Source of the DNA: Amblyornis subalaris
Lineage: Eukaryota; Chordata; Aves; Passeriformes; Ptilonorhynchidae
Length of the DNA: 64,000 nucleotides
Assembly (NCBI GenBank): GCA_018881555.1
Contig: JACAXG010000007.1
Location: 3,424,643 to 3,488,642, forward strand
Reading direction: 5' to 3'
The translations under genes and the position numbers were made by a program. The notes below the pieces were generated by a model. It did not search any database and was not told the origin of the DNA. It saw only the letters and a list, made by a program, of their open reading frames with translations. Each line of letters begins with the position of its first letter. The stretch's first letter is position 1. Positions 1 through 11,925 of the stretch are shown one piece after another.

Positions 1-3000
1 CCCATAAACAGAATACCGAACATTCATATTTTAAGGATCAACTTAATAATAATTTCCAGACTCATTAATAGGATATACTAGTAACTAAAAATGTAAATAA
101 TTACAAGTGGAAAAGAGATAAGGCTTATGAGAGCCTCCTGTGTTTGATTTGGAGAGAAGAACAATTTAAAGAGTAATTAACAGCTTTAAGGACATGTTGA
201 TGAAGGCAGGAATATTACAGTAAGTTTTCTTTCCTGGCTACAGGTTGAATATTGCAATTTTGTTTTAATTTCAATCATATATTGCGAATAATGTGAAAGA
301 GCAGGGTCTTTTCTATAGGATTACTCACAAACCTACATAAAAGTCATGTTCCTGTTGCTCCTGAGGTTGTTCTATTGTCTATGTGTCACCGCAGCTGAGT
401 CGTCATTTTTGAGGGGAACCTTCATAACCCTTCTGGAACTCTAGCTTGACACTTAATTAGACTTGGCTGCTCTGATGAGATTGCAGCAGTAATTATATCT
501 GCATATCCTTTCTCACATGAAATATTTACTCATTAGCCATTGTCAGCTATTTTGGCCTTTTGAGAAGAGAGAGCCAGCAAACAATTCTAGCAGCACTTGA
601 TATAAATGTCTANTTGCCTAATGCCTATCTAATTCAAATCTAAATGTGGACGCTGATGAACATTCTTGGACATTTTGAGAAAAGTAATCTGAAATAATTG
701 AGAAATCTGGTCACTTTATAGATACNTGCCATTGTGCTAGTGTAAGCTTGACTTGTCATTTTAATTACAGTCTGCATTTTTCTGAAAGTGGACGTTGCCC
801 CGTGCTAAATGATAGAGATGACACAGATGATAAATACTGAATAGTACATGTTACATCAAATATTGTGCTTCGTATTTCTATAGAGCACAGTGTGGAACTT
901 TTGACCACAATGAGTATTGTTAAGCTGCACAGTCAATATTGATCAAANACATCAAAAGTGATACTAGTGACTCCTTGTCAATTAGTTTGTTTTGGATTTT
1001 TTGAACGTCACAAACTGCANGTGTATTTATTACTTGTTATTTTTATTTGCTTTTTGATGACTTAGTCATTCTAGAAATGCTTTTTCTAGATCAGTGAGCT
1101 TTTGGACATATTACTGCAGCCATGGTTAATTAAATATATGAGATGGTACTCCAAATTTGTTGTGATTGGAAGATGGAAGGTGTACATTTAAAAATGTTGT
1201 ATATACTTTGTCCATGTTAAGAAGGATTACTTATCACAGTATTATCAAGGGGACAATTGAACTNTTAACACATAAATTGTGTGCTGTACTTTATTGTCTT
1301 TTTCTGCATTCCCAGCACACTGTGCCCACCTGCNTGTCGGGGGCTCATGCAAGTTATTTAGAACCACTTCATTTGTATGATTACACCTTTCCTGGTTGGC
1401 ACTGCCAAGTAATCAGAAGTCAGTTTATTACTTCATTGAAAGGAAACTCACCACAGCATTAGCCATTCGTTGCCTGAGTATAAAGACAGATTGCTTGTAG
1501 AGATGACTTAAGTCAGACAATCGATCTGAATGACTCAAACTTGAGGAAATTTTAATCAAAGTATTTGAGATGTATCAAGCATTCTTATTCTGAAAGAACG
1601 TGACAGCTTCATCAATCTTCCCGTTTGCTTAGTGTGCTTTATGTTATCACACAAATAAAAGGAGTAGCAAATAGAGTGTAAACTCTAAAGTGTGTTATTG
1701 AAACTTGTAATTGGCACTGTGACCACATTTCTGGTTGCATTTTTAGCTCTGTTTGATAGCAAACAAAAGACACAGGATGGGTGTTTCTAGGTGTTCATTC
1801 TACATATCAGCAATTTTGGCAGTGAGAGGAAGCAAATCTGTGTTTCAAAAGGGATGCATGGGATGCACTGAGTGCAGTGTTTTGAGAGAGTTGGCATCCA
1901 GCCATCTTAGCTTATGTAGCATCAGCTCCTAGACAAATCTGCGTGACACCGAGCCAAACATTAATCAAGGCTTAATTGATTTACCATTATGAGGCAGAAA
2001 AAGTGCGTCTTCCTCCATGCAGAACAGGTGTTTTACTATTCCACAGGTGCTGTGAAGAAAGGACTTTCTCTTTAGGAAAATAGCAAAAGATAACTTAGAA
2101 GATAAAGGTATCGTCTATAGTAAAGATTCAAATTTAAATCTCCAATAACTCAATAGATAAAGGCTTAATATAACTACTGCTGGCTGGCAATTCTTCAAAA
2201 GCGAGATTAAGAAAATAATTTGTTGATAATTTCTTCATAGTAAGAGGTTTATTCATTGAAAACCAATGGTTTGAGTAGCTCTCCAACCAAAATAATGAAC
2301 TCAAAAAATGATATTGCAGAACAGAAATTTAGAGGTTGATATTTTAGAGGAGGATAAACATTATTATCGAAGTTGTTGAAAGTATAGTACTATGTTTTGC
2401 TTTAATTCCCTGTCATTTATTTGTAACTTCTTACACTATTTTTATAAATGAATTCTGTTTTGTCAGTTTCTACATAGTTCAAAAAATTATAAGGTTTTTT
2501 AAAGCTGACATTTAAATTATACGTCTTGTTTNGGTTATGACATTCCTTAAATAAAAATTCTGATATAAATACTTATGTTTGTTAATAGTAACCACAAAGT
2601 CGAGGAGCCTTAACTGAGCTGGGTTCAGAATTCTGTTTTGTAGAGGAAAAACTTAGTTCTCCCACTGCCCCATACTATGTATTTACTTGTATTCAGAAAA
2701 AGAACAGTTGAATTGACAATAATTCCCATGAAATCTTTTTATTCTTCTGATTGAAATATCTTTTAGCAGACTAGAATTTAAACGATTTGAAGTCAGTCTT
2801 GGACTTAGAGACGTGTTTTTGAATTATGTTAATATTTCCTAACTTTAAACATTGGTTATGCATAGAGGTAGGGTGCAGAAAGCTGCTGACAAACAGCTTT
2901 GGGGAGCTGGAAGAGAGTAGGCTGGCTGCAGCCAGAGCAGCCCGTGCCCTTACAGGAGGTGTAAAGTGGTTGTGGGTTGGCAGTGCTGGCTGTTACCAAA

Positions 3001-5439
3001 AGGAAGGGAAAGTTGTAGTGTAGACATTAAAGGTAATCCTGGCAGCTGGAACATCATCTGAAATGGCTGGAGTAGATCAAAGGCTCCTCCAAAAGTTCTG
3101 TAAAATATCTCTTATTTCCAGATTTAGCAGGCTGATTGTCTCCTTTACTTTTTATTTAGCTTTTAGTTGCCTTCCTGTGTATAAGGTTGAGAGAAAAAGT
3201 CTGGATTAACTGAAGACATCTGGAAAATGGGAGAAACAGAGACCTCTTCTGTGTTGTTGCTGCAATGCTCCATCTTCCTTTGTGAAAAAGGGCATCTATT
3301 AAAAAGAAGAGAAAGGTAACAGTTTTTTGCTATTTGCTGTTACAGATAGCTAGATAGATGCTAAGAATAAAGAATTATAAACTGATGCAGAATCATATGA
3401 AATTACTTTCTGTTGCCCAGACCAACACATGCTGAAGAGGCACAGACAACATCCTCTTTAGCCGTGGATGTCAGTCACAAGGGTCTGAGGCACAGAGCTG
3501 CAGTAGTTTAAAATAGCTGCCCCCATTGTGCATTATTTCTAGACCCATTTAACTCCTGGAAAGAATAGCACTGACCCAGATTTCTAAATAATGATGTAGG
3601 ATAATTTAGTTTCACTGCTTGCAATTTTAATTAGGAAACTGTTCTTCTTATTTGGGTCATATGTTTTGTTGAAGTAGGAAATGGTCAGTTGTGTGTCGCA
3701 AGTGTCTCAGGAAGCTTGAGCTAGAGCTCATTCTCAGCAAAGTAATATCATTTAATTATAACAAGCAAGGGATATGCAGATTTCCCTGAGATTGAGCATT
3801 CAGTTTTAGGAAATTTTTAATATTCATTTCAGTATTTATTTGGACTCAGGTGAAGATGCACACACTTACATAAAAACCTCATCTGTCTGTGTGACTATAC
3901 TATGGCAAAAGAAGTTCACTCAGNTAGGTAGAGTAGTCTCCTACTTTGCTTTCATAGTAATTTAACACAGACTAAAATTTAAATAAATGGATGTGAGCCA
4001 CCTGGGTAGCCAGGAGTGGTGTCTGCTAAGCGGAAATGAAGCTGCGTGATCTGAACTAAGAGGAGTAAAAGGCAAAAGAAAAATAAAGAGGAAAGTTTGA
4101 AGGCACAGTAGAACACTTTCTAGTTACTCCTGTGCGTTCTTGACTCTTGTTCCTTTAGGATAGCTGAAACACTTCAATTTCATTGTTCCCTGAGTATCTC
4201 ATGAATATTTCAGTTCCAAATGGTTGAATGTTGTTTTTTATTAGTCCATTTAGATTGCAGCACAAACATATTTTCCTGCATGTGGCTGCGATTTGGAAAT
4301 AGGGAATATTTGTGGCATGAAGCAATAAACAAAAAGAAATGCATAGTGTACATTTCAATACAGTTGTAACAATTCAGTGCTTTTTACAGTTCACACAGTG
4401 CTTCACAGACCNGGGACTTGACATAATGTACCTTTTATTTTATATTTTAATATTAATTTCATGCCTATAACACTGTCTGCTTCTCTCTCCCTGAAAAGTC
4501 ATCAGACCGTGAGAAANAGATAATCCTTGCACTCGTTTCTTTTTATCTTTCCAGTGCAGTTTTCTTGTTTGCCTTTTTAGCTGTCCTCAGAGTACCAGTG
4601 GACATCATTGAAAAGAGCAGTTGTGCTGAGCCATTAGCAAGGAACATTTGTAAAGCATGTTTGTCATGCATGAATTTGATTACTTTTTTTTGTAATTGAT
4701 AGTATATTGTGGGCACGTAGATCAGATCCCTGTCCCACTGAGATACCAGGTAAACAAAAANAAGGGGATCTATTATATATCTAATATAAACCAGTCAATT
4801 CGTCTATGCATAGTTTTCTTTTTTCCATGTTTTTTAATATTTANTTATTATCCCTTCTTATTGGTGAAGTTAATGAAGTTTGGTTCCTTTATAACTAGGG
4901 CAGACAAGAGTCCTCAGACATTCCCTCTGGCCAGGTTTTCTGAAATCAAATATCAGAGTGTGATTTCCAAAGAAGCCTATTTTAAAATATTTTATATTGG
5001 TAATGAGATATTACAAGAAACAAAATCCCTTTTACGATGCATTCTGCTAGAATTTAGCATGGAGCAGTTTGTTAGGTACTAGCACCCAGTCTAAATAATC
5101 AGGTTATAGAAATGAGAAGATTCCTAAGGGGTTGTTTGAGCAGTGAAGATGTCAGGTAATGACAAGACCCAGAGGCTAGAAATTGACAGATACTGTTCCA
5201 GCATCCAGAGGTACCTGCGTTGCTCCTAGAATTTCTCCTGGGTCAATGGAATGTAATTAGGTTGTTGATGGATCACCCAGTTTGCTGTGTTGTCCTTGAT
5301 CCCCTTCGGGGTTTGTATTTGATTCCAAGAAATTAGAACATCTTTGTTTGGGACTAGGATAAGATATTTCGTGAGTCTCCCATGAGATTTATGCACGGNA
5401 TTCTTCTGTAGTAAACAATTTTCACCCATCCTCCTCATC
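1..5439. other. Single-copy AT-rich non-coding DNA, no gene seen
   Basis: I see no gene, RNA gene or recognisable transposon here. The longest stop-free frame in the window lies here (4696-5082, plus, 128 codons). It opens with TTG rather than ATG, crosses two ambiguous bases, has no splice signals at its ends and resembles no protein I know, so I treat it as chance. A slightly GC-richer patch at about 2860-3010 carries a 65-codon frame of low complexity (Ala/Arg-rich middle). The blocks at about 480-600 and 1940-2000 are rich in homeodomain-type cores (TAATTA, TAATTG, TTAATCA) and could be conserved non-coding DNA, but nothing in one sequence alone can show that. Confidence 0.7.
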
Positions 5440-5457
5440 TTTTTTTTTTTTTTTTTT
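5440..5457. repeat. Poly(T) run, 18 T
   Basis: This is an uninterrupted run of 18 T. Read on the minus strand it is poly(A) and supplies the lysine run at the start of a 78-codon minus frame (5226-5462). No AATAAA and no target-site duplication is obvious beside it, so it is better read as a simple homopolymer than as the tail of a retrocopy. Confidence 0.95.
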
Positions 5458-5462
5458 AGCAA

Positions 5463-8400
5463 AATATAGTCGCCCTAGGGGCACATCATACTTATCCACC
5501 GAGTAGCATCTGTTTAAAAACCAGAACTGAAATTCGCAGCATCTCTGTCACCAAGAAAAAAAATTATGCAGGTTTTAATATGTGCATGCATAAGCTAATT
5601 CTTTAGGAAAAGGCCCTTAAGCTACAGGTATAAAAAAGAACATCAATGGAATATTGTTACTGCCAATCAAATCAGATGTCTCTGAAGGGTGTCCAGCCAT
5701 GTGCATTGGAAAGAACGCTATTCTTTCCTCATTTTCTTTGCTGGCACAAGCAGCAGTCTGCTGATTTTCACGTAATTAAGGATTGCATGATGAAGGCAAC
5801 AGGCATATTATTTGATATAAAGGCTTAGATGAAGGTGCCAGCTAAGTCTGGAAGATTCTTTAATTTGATGTGACTGCTGTCAGGAGCACAAACTTGATGA
5901 AATTAGATCTACTGGCTACTACCAGAGTAGTNGGTGAAGTGAAAAATGTACATGCAGGGCTTAGATGAGTTTCCTGAAGTCACTGACTGTATATTTTCAT
6001 ATATCACTCCAGGGTTAAGAACTACAGTGTTAACCTTCTGTGTGCCAAAGCTGACAATTTGCATTTGGTGAAATTCTAAAGCTCCAATANCTTCAGCTGC
6101 TTTGGATCCTGACTGTCAAAACAAAATCAAATCCTTACACTGTTCAAAATGCTTGGCTCTTTGCATCCTTTATTGATCTGTCAGTGCTGTAGGCAGAGCN
6201 TACTTAACTGATAGCTAACCAGAGATCAAAAGAACATGATTTTGCAGGATATTTGAAATCACTTAGAATGTTTTATGCATCTAATCATTGTCAGAGAAGG
6301 TGGAGAGAACATATCTGATGCAGTGGGATACTCAATGATCCCTTGTGAGCAAAAAGACCTGCCCCGTGCTTCTTCCCGTGNCTGGCATTCACCCACTGGA
6401 GCAGAGGCTGGAGGCCTGTCTGACCCCCACTCTTATTGATTGTACAAACCCAACACACAAACAGTGAAGTCACTCTTCTGGCATTGTTCCATGTCCTTTG
6501 GTTTCAGGCTAGGAGGATAAACCCTAGTACTGACAGAGTAAGTTGATGGGAAGCTTATTTGCTGAGGATNCAGCTGGAGACAGAAATATGCCTTTTCTGT
6601 CAGTGCTGAGTTTGCTTTGTAGGTATCTTTGTTCTGATGGCTGGGCAGGATATGTTTGAAGGACCAAGAGCCCCCTGGAACCGTTGTTGTGTTCTGGGAG
6701 CCTCTGATTGTTTCAGCTCTTGCCTGGCTTCAGCTCAGTGCTTGAAAGCCTAATGTTTTTAAGAAGTAGAAAGCCTCTAACTCCACCAGTACTCGTTTTG
6801 GCATGTAGATCCTTTGTTCAAGAGTGCAGCAGCATGGTGTTTGAGGAGCAGACCCTCAGAATGGCTGAAAAAGCAACAAACTGAAACTCACACTAAGAGC
6901 AAATATTTCAGCATTTTAACAGGTCTCCCAATATAAATGACTTCCATGTTGCCTATACAGATAATCCACACCTACAAACAATTAATCTGGTNTATCTAAT
7001 GGACTTCTTATGGACACATACAATGGCTATTTCTTATGGATATTTACAGACTTGTCTACAAGATATTTAATTTAAATTTAACCAGAAACTTTAAAAACTC
7101 CAAGCTTTGCTTTCCTTTCTTGATTAATGTNCAATACACAAACAATTTTTACTCTCTTCTGACATGTGTATTTTTTGTTTTTATTATTTTATCTTGACAT
7201 GCTTTTTTTTGTTCATTTGTTGGGCCAGAAAAAAAGAATTGAAGGCACTGGATGTATGGGTAGATTTCCCATAACTAAATCAGTATTTGTCTTATGTCTT
7301 TCTATGCTTTGGAGAGATTTTTATTTAGTTGTGTTCAAAAGAAGCTTTGAACTAAGTGGGAAAAAAATCTGGATTTGGTCNTCAGAGTGTGAAGTAGAAA
7401 CCTGCCATGTCTCTAAATCTTGTTATATCGTATGACCTACTGGAGTAATATGCAATTTTTTAATACTGTAGGGAATAAAAGTGTTCTTGTACTTCATNAA
7501 TTGTTAACAGCCACACTATGATTTACAGATTCACAGTTTTTGCTACTATAGGCAGCAACATTTAGTTAGAAAGCTTTTCAATGAAATAAAAGAATTTCTG
7601 TGCAACTCGGTGCTGGTTTGTAAGACTGAGTTTTCTGAAACTCCATGTAGGTGATTCCTTCAGCCAGGGAAGAAGGGATATATGAGTATGCAAAGGCAAC
7701 AACTGCTTCAACAAGCTGTGAGGAGTTGATAAAAAAAAATTTGAAGGCAGACTGGAAAAGTAGAGTAAACTGCACATTAACCACTTAATTACTAATTTTC
7801 TGAGCCACGTATGACTACAGGCTTAATGAAGGCAATGAAATGTGTGCAATTTGTATCCAAGATAATTACAGGGACACTACAATTTTCAAAAAATATTAAT
7901 TTTATTAANCTTAGGAGTGCGAATGCACAGAGAAAATTTGTAAAACAAAAGCNATAGCAAAAGGGATGAATAAAAATACCTTAATGTCATTTAAATTAGT
8001 GCAAATGTTTGTTTTATGAAGCTCCATTATCACCCTAAAATTCATTTGCAAACGACCTACTGAAACGAAAAATGTGGTCATGTACATGTGTAAAACAAAA
8101 ATGTGAGCCTTAAATGTTTGTAATTTATCTGATTTATTGGTAGCTGGAAACCGGAATCTGATTTACAGTTGCAGTCTCAGTNGCAGCATGGGTCAGCTAC
8201 CTACAGTTGAGGTGTAGATAGTATAAAACCAATTATTGTTCAGTTATCACTTCATTTGCAAAGGGTGTGCTTTATGAAAATAGGTCATTACAGCCATGTC
8301 TTCTACTCTTTTATTTTCTTTTCCTGTTATTTTGGGTTTTTTCCTTTTGTTCTTTTTAAAACACTGATTTCTGTCTTCTTAATCAATGTTTATTTTGGCT

Positions 8401-10010
8401 AGACTTCTCTGTGTTCTCTTAATCTATGACTCTCCCAAAATTATTAAGCATGTACACATATGAANTGTGCATAAATTACTAGACTTTACAGGAATAATAC
8501 AATTTTATTTCAACAAGTGCCAAACTTCCTGTTTGGAGTGCCAAAATTATTTTGATCACAAATTCCTCTCCCCTCAGTTTTCTAAATCTAGAAAAACATA
8601 AAGCCAGATGAATATGTCTTTTATTCTGTTATTTTTCACCAAGTTCTGGNGGATGATGCAGTTTCCCAAAAGGGAGGGCAGTACCACTGAGCTCCACTGA
8701 GTTGTACTTTTGCTGTAAATCTACACAAGAGATCTCCACTCTAGGACTGGACCCTTTTCTAAATTTTGAGAGGATTGTAGTTGGTTCCACACCTTAATTT
8801 ACTCCTGTCACTATTGTAAAACAAGGATCACTCCTGAAGATGGAAACTGATAACTAATGAAGGGCAAAAAAAAGGAAAGAAAACCCAACCAACCAAAAAG
8901 CTAAGAACATAGAAAGCCAGAGAAAAATGTTTTCTAAGCATTTTAATAAGGTAAATAGCTATTAGCTCTGAAAGCTCTGAAGAGCAAGCTGGATAGTTCA
9001 TTCAACTATGTTTCTTTTTTTTTTTTTGAAAAGGTGCTCTTGTTAAGTATTGTGCTGAGGCAGATGAATTCAAACATGACCAGGGGTGTAAGAAGACTTG
9101 GAATTNACATCCATTAAGATGACAGACAGCCTGCCAGATGGAGCCAATGGAAGCAACCCTTTTCCTTTGCAACTGTAAATGCCGCACAGTGATTAAAATA
9201 ATGAGACCGAACTGCTGCAGTGGCTGGTGCAGAGCTCTGTTTCCATTCGAAGGAGGTTTGTGGCAACACAGGCCTCTCTCACCGTCTGAAGATTTTTAAA
9301 TTGGAAAAAGCCAACCAAAACCAGCCAGAGGTGGATAAACCTGGGTTATGCAGTTGAAATAGCCAGGTTAGTAGTAAATGTCACAAATTAAGACATTTTA
9401 GTTAATATACATATTTTTGCATCTGTAATTGTGAAGTTTTATTACATGAAAAATTTCTGACCAATAAAAGTGGATCTTGGTGCAGTATTATTTTATGAAG
9501 TATCCAGGCAGGCAGAACTAGTGAAATCACAAACCTAAAATTTAGTTTGAAATTTTTCATTGATTCTTTAGAAATACTTTTTCATAGGGGATGTCTTAAT
9601 CTTTTCTTTTTCATTGTTAGTAGTTTGAAATTTGCATGGGGAAGTTTTCCTTTATTGAAAGTAATGACTGGAGTTTTNCTGGTCACTGATATAATAAAAT
9701 TGGTAATTGAGTACACCAAAAATATGAAAAAAATATGTTAGGCATTAGGGCCTAAAGTGAAGAGCTGAAAGAAGCCTTACACTATTAGAACAATTTTATA
9801 ATATTCTCTAACAAATGGGCTTAAATTCTCCCTTCAGAAGTCTGGCATGGTGCGTGGATATTGCATGAGTTACAACAGAAATGTAATTTAACTGCATATG
9901 GTTTGGTAGAGCTTCAACATAGGTGAGATACTTTGGGATCCACTAGCAGGTATGGGACCTATACTAGAGGCACAGCATATGCTATCCTGAGTGGTCCTGT
10001 GCAGATAAAA
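5463..10010. other. Single-copy AT-rich non-coding DNA, no gene seen
   Basis: No gene or recognisable repeat was found apart from a 13-T run at 9015-9027 and scattered single N bases. Several frames of 60-90 codons occur on both strands. They overlap one another, contain ambiguous bases and show no family resemblance. A 30-nt segment at 6508-6537 sits between a good acceptor (pyrimidine-rich, TTTCAG) and GTAAGTTG. It is too short to argue for on its own. Confidence 0.7.
6508..6537 (+). other. Candidate micro-exon (weak)
   Basis: The pyrimidine-rich stretch ending TTTCAG at 6502-6507 precedes 30 nt that are open in frame 1 (ten codons, ARRINPSTDR), followed by GTAAGTTG at 6538. The length is a multiple of three. 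Both splice sites are respectable, but such pairs arise by chance and the segment has no neighbour to join to. It is listed only because a transcript check is simple. Confidence 0.07.
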
Positions 10011-10012
10011 GG

Positions 10013-10254
10013 TGATTTTGAGATCTGCTTTTATTTGCTCACCCAACTCTGATCTTACTGGTAATAAATNAAATTCATTTCCCCAAGTGTGGACTGCTTT
10101 TACTGTGATAGCAAGTGGTGACTGATGTCTCCCTGCCCCTGTCTTGACCCACAAGCCTTTTGTTTGATTTTCTCTCCCTTGTCCAGCTGAGGAGGGGAGT
10201 CATAGAGTGGCTTTGGTGGCCATCTGNTGTCCNNCCAGGGTCAACCCACNGCAG
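10013..10254 (-). mobile_element. 5' part of an avian endogenous-retrovirus LTR, truncated
   Basis: Read on the minus strand from 10254, the sequence begins TGC(N)GTGGGTTGACCCTGG, closely matching the start of an LTR that I recall as common in bird genomes (TGTGGTGGGTTGACCCTGG). It continues with the same landmarks in order: a CCACCAAAGCC-like block, ACTCCCCTCCTCAGCTGG, GAGAGAAAA, CAAAAGGC, GTGGGTCAAGACAGG, TTGGGGAAATG, and TTACCAGTAAGATCAGAG. The match fades near 10013, so only about the first 240 bases remain. There is no second LTR and no internal gag, pol or env region. The element is dead and non-coding. A minus frame of 88 codons (9888-10154) overlaps it and is not a gene. Six of the ambiguous bases in the 10.2 kb area fall inside or at the edge of this repeat, consistent with mis-collapsed repeat copies. 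The family name is not assigned because I could not search a repeat library. Confidence 0.75.
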
Positions 10255-10899
10255 TGCNTTTAAANCTGCATTTTTTAATCTGGCTTTGTGATTCTGGAGC
10301 AGAGCCCATATTCCTTAATTTAAAAATAAGCATTGGAACTAGTAGCTATTACATTCTTTGCAATGATAACTCCTCACTTATTTATGCAGGCTCAATCTGC
10401 TCTCACTTGGATAATGCACTAGACCCCAAATTCAGAGACTCAGTTGACTGAGCTAGAACTCTAGTAACTGAACCTTTAAGACTGAGGCTCAGAAANCATT
10501 AAATTTGAAATAATATATACATTTAAATATGGTGCACAAATTTGCTTGCTATGCGCTGTGTGTCTATATAACAAAATAAGTGCGAAGTCTAACAATATTT
10601 TTTATTTTTTTTAACACTGCTTCAAGCCTGCAGCCTCCCTCCATGCATTAGCCTTGCTTTCTGGAGAGATCTCTGAGCTTCCTTCAGCTTCCCAAAGTCC
10701 TGTGACCATACACAGAGTCTTTGAAGATACTTTTGATGGGGATTAGAATTTATTACAATGAGGAGTTTTGAAAGAATCATTTCTACTGGTTGTCCTGTAT
10801 ATTTTCTGATTCTGCATTATTAGTTTTAGGCTTTTATTAGTTTATTAAGTATTTATAATCTTACTCTTTGAAAAGAAAGAAGTTTCTGACTATCATAAC
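10255..10899. other. Non-coding spacer between LTR and CR1 fragments
   Basis: This is AT-rich sequence with N bases at 10258, 10265 and about 10496. A 65-codon plus frame at 10254-10451 begins inside N-rich sequence and has no resemblance to a known protein. Nothing else was recognised. Confidence 0.7.
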
Positions 10900-10964
10900 C
10901 AGTTGGACTAGGTGATCCTTGCGTGTCACTTCCAACTGAACTACTCTGTTTCTATTCTATAACC
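10900..10964 (+). mobile_element. CR1 LINE 3'-end fragment
   Basis: The string around 10900-10964 has the familiar end of avian CR1 elements: GTTGGACTAGGTGATCCTTG, then a TCACTTCCAACTGAACTA block, then a TTCTATTCTAT-type 3' repeat (the CR1 terminal repeat is ATTCTATG-like). Only about 65 bases are left, as expected for severely 5'-truncated CR1 copies. The block diverges at many positions, so it is old. It carries no coding sequence. Confidence 0.85.
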
Positions 10965-11313
10965 ATATCTGTATTGCATACTAAAGACCTTAAGTCACAA
11001 ATGAAATTTTCNTTCTTTGCAGGGAAAACAGTGAAGGTTTTCCAGCTTGTGATTCCTGCAGCTGGTAATCTCCATATGTCCATGACTCCTCTCTTAAATA
11101 CAAGANAATTTAGTTCCACATCTGTTGTTTTTTATGTTATATAATATTTGAATGTTCCCAGACAGAATTGCATGGGTAGTAGGCTGAAGTTTTGCTGTAT
11201 CTGCAGAGCTTTTTTGATGCTCTGCACAGTATCTGAAACAAACTATTGAAATGAAGAATAGGGTCAGTTATACTTAGCAAACACTTCTAGATTTCAGAAC
11301 TGTGTGAGTCAGT

Positions 11314-11349
11314 ATCCATAAATGATTTAAGAACATCCATAAATGATTT
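11314..11349. repeat. Two exact copies of a 15-mer, period 21
   Basis: ATCCATAAATGATTT occurs at 11314-11328 and again at 11335-11349, separated by six bases. The copies are identical, so the duplication is recent or the sequence is constrained. No associated open frame or transposon end was seen. Confidence 0.95.
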
Positions 11350-11757
11350 GTCCAGCATGCAAAAGTGTCATTAGATATTTTAAACACATTGGAGAGAAGA
11401 GGTATAAATACCATTTCAAGCACAGCAATCTAATGCATTCAAAATTTTCACGGGATGAATGACTCCTTTGCTAAAAGTGGTGTCTCACAAGGATCTGATC
11501 TTTTCTCCCCAAGCAGAAGTTTCTCAGTAATTTTGTCAGTCTTTGCTGTATAAACAGAAGTTTTCTTTTCTACAGGTATTCACAATAATTTTATATGTAT
11601 TTGTGAGTATTTGTAGTTATTTGACTCTTNTGTTTGGATAATGATGTTTTGGACTTTTCCATTAGTTTCCATAGAATAATCTNAGTGAATAACTTGCCAT
11701 ATATACTTATGAGATTTCTGTATGCTAGAAAGATTCTTCCAGATGGCACTGACTCAC

Positions 11758-11925
11758 CTGAGTAAGCAAAGGAAGAGTCTTTAAGGAGGGGAAAGAAATG
11801 AACAACTTTGATTTCAATTGTATTTGTGTCCTCTTTTGGCCTAAAATCTACTTGGATCCAAAATACTGATAGTATGCACATNCTACTTCCCAGCATTTTG
11901 TTCAACAGTTGGTATGCTGAATGAT
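11758..11925 (-). other. Exon-like block on the minus strand with near-consensus splice sites
   Basis: Reading the minus strand, a long pyrimidine-rich tract (complement of 11929-11955, mostly C/T) ends in CAACAG just before 11925. At 11758 the block ends CAG and is followed by GTGAGT, the full consensus donor. The 168 nt between are open in one frame: two leading bases, 55 codons without a stop, one trailing base. The translation contains the stretch FRPKEDTNTIEIKVVHFF and one ambiguous residue. I do not recognise a protein family. The other two frames have stops. No partner exon of matching phase was identified, and the nearest other minus-strand candidate (22359-22468) ends in phase 0, which does not fit. 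It may be a real exon of an unannotated gene or long non-coding RNA, or a cryptic site pair. It has the best pair of splice sites around an open frame in the window. Confidence 0.2.

Noticed and set aside
4696..5082. Longest stop-free frame (128 codons, plus)
   Set aside because: It opens with TTG, crosses two N bases, has no splice or promoter signals and matches no known family. A rough estimate gives a few frames above 115 codons by chance in 64 kb of AT-rich DNA.
5226..5462. 78-codon minus frame with a lysine run and a protein-like middle
   Set aside because: The lysines come from the T homopolymer at 5440-5457. The rest matches no family I know and lacks splice sites.
11314..11349. Direct repeats considered as a CRISPR-like array or target-site duplication
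   Set aside because: There are only two copies with a six-base spacer and no inserted element between them, in a vertebrate genome.
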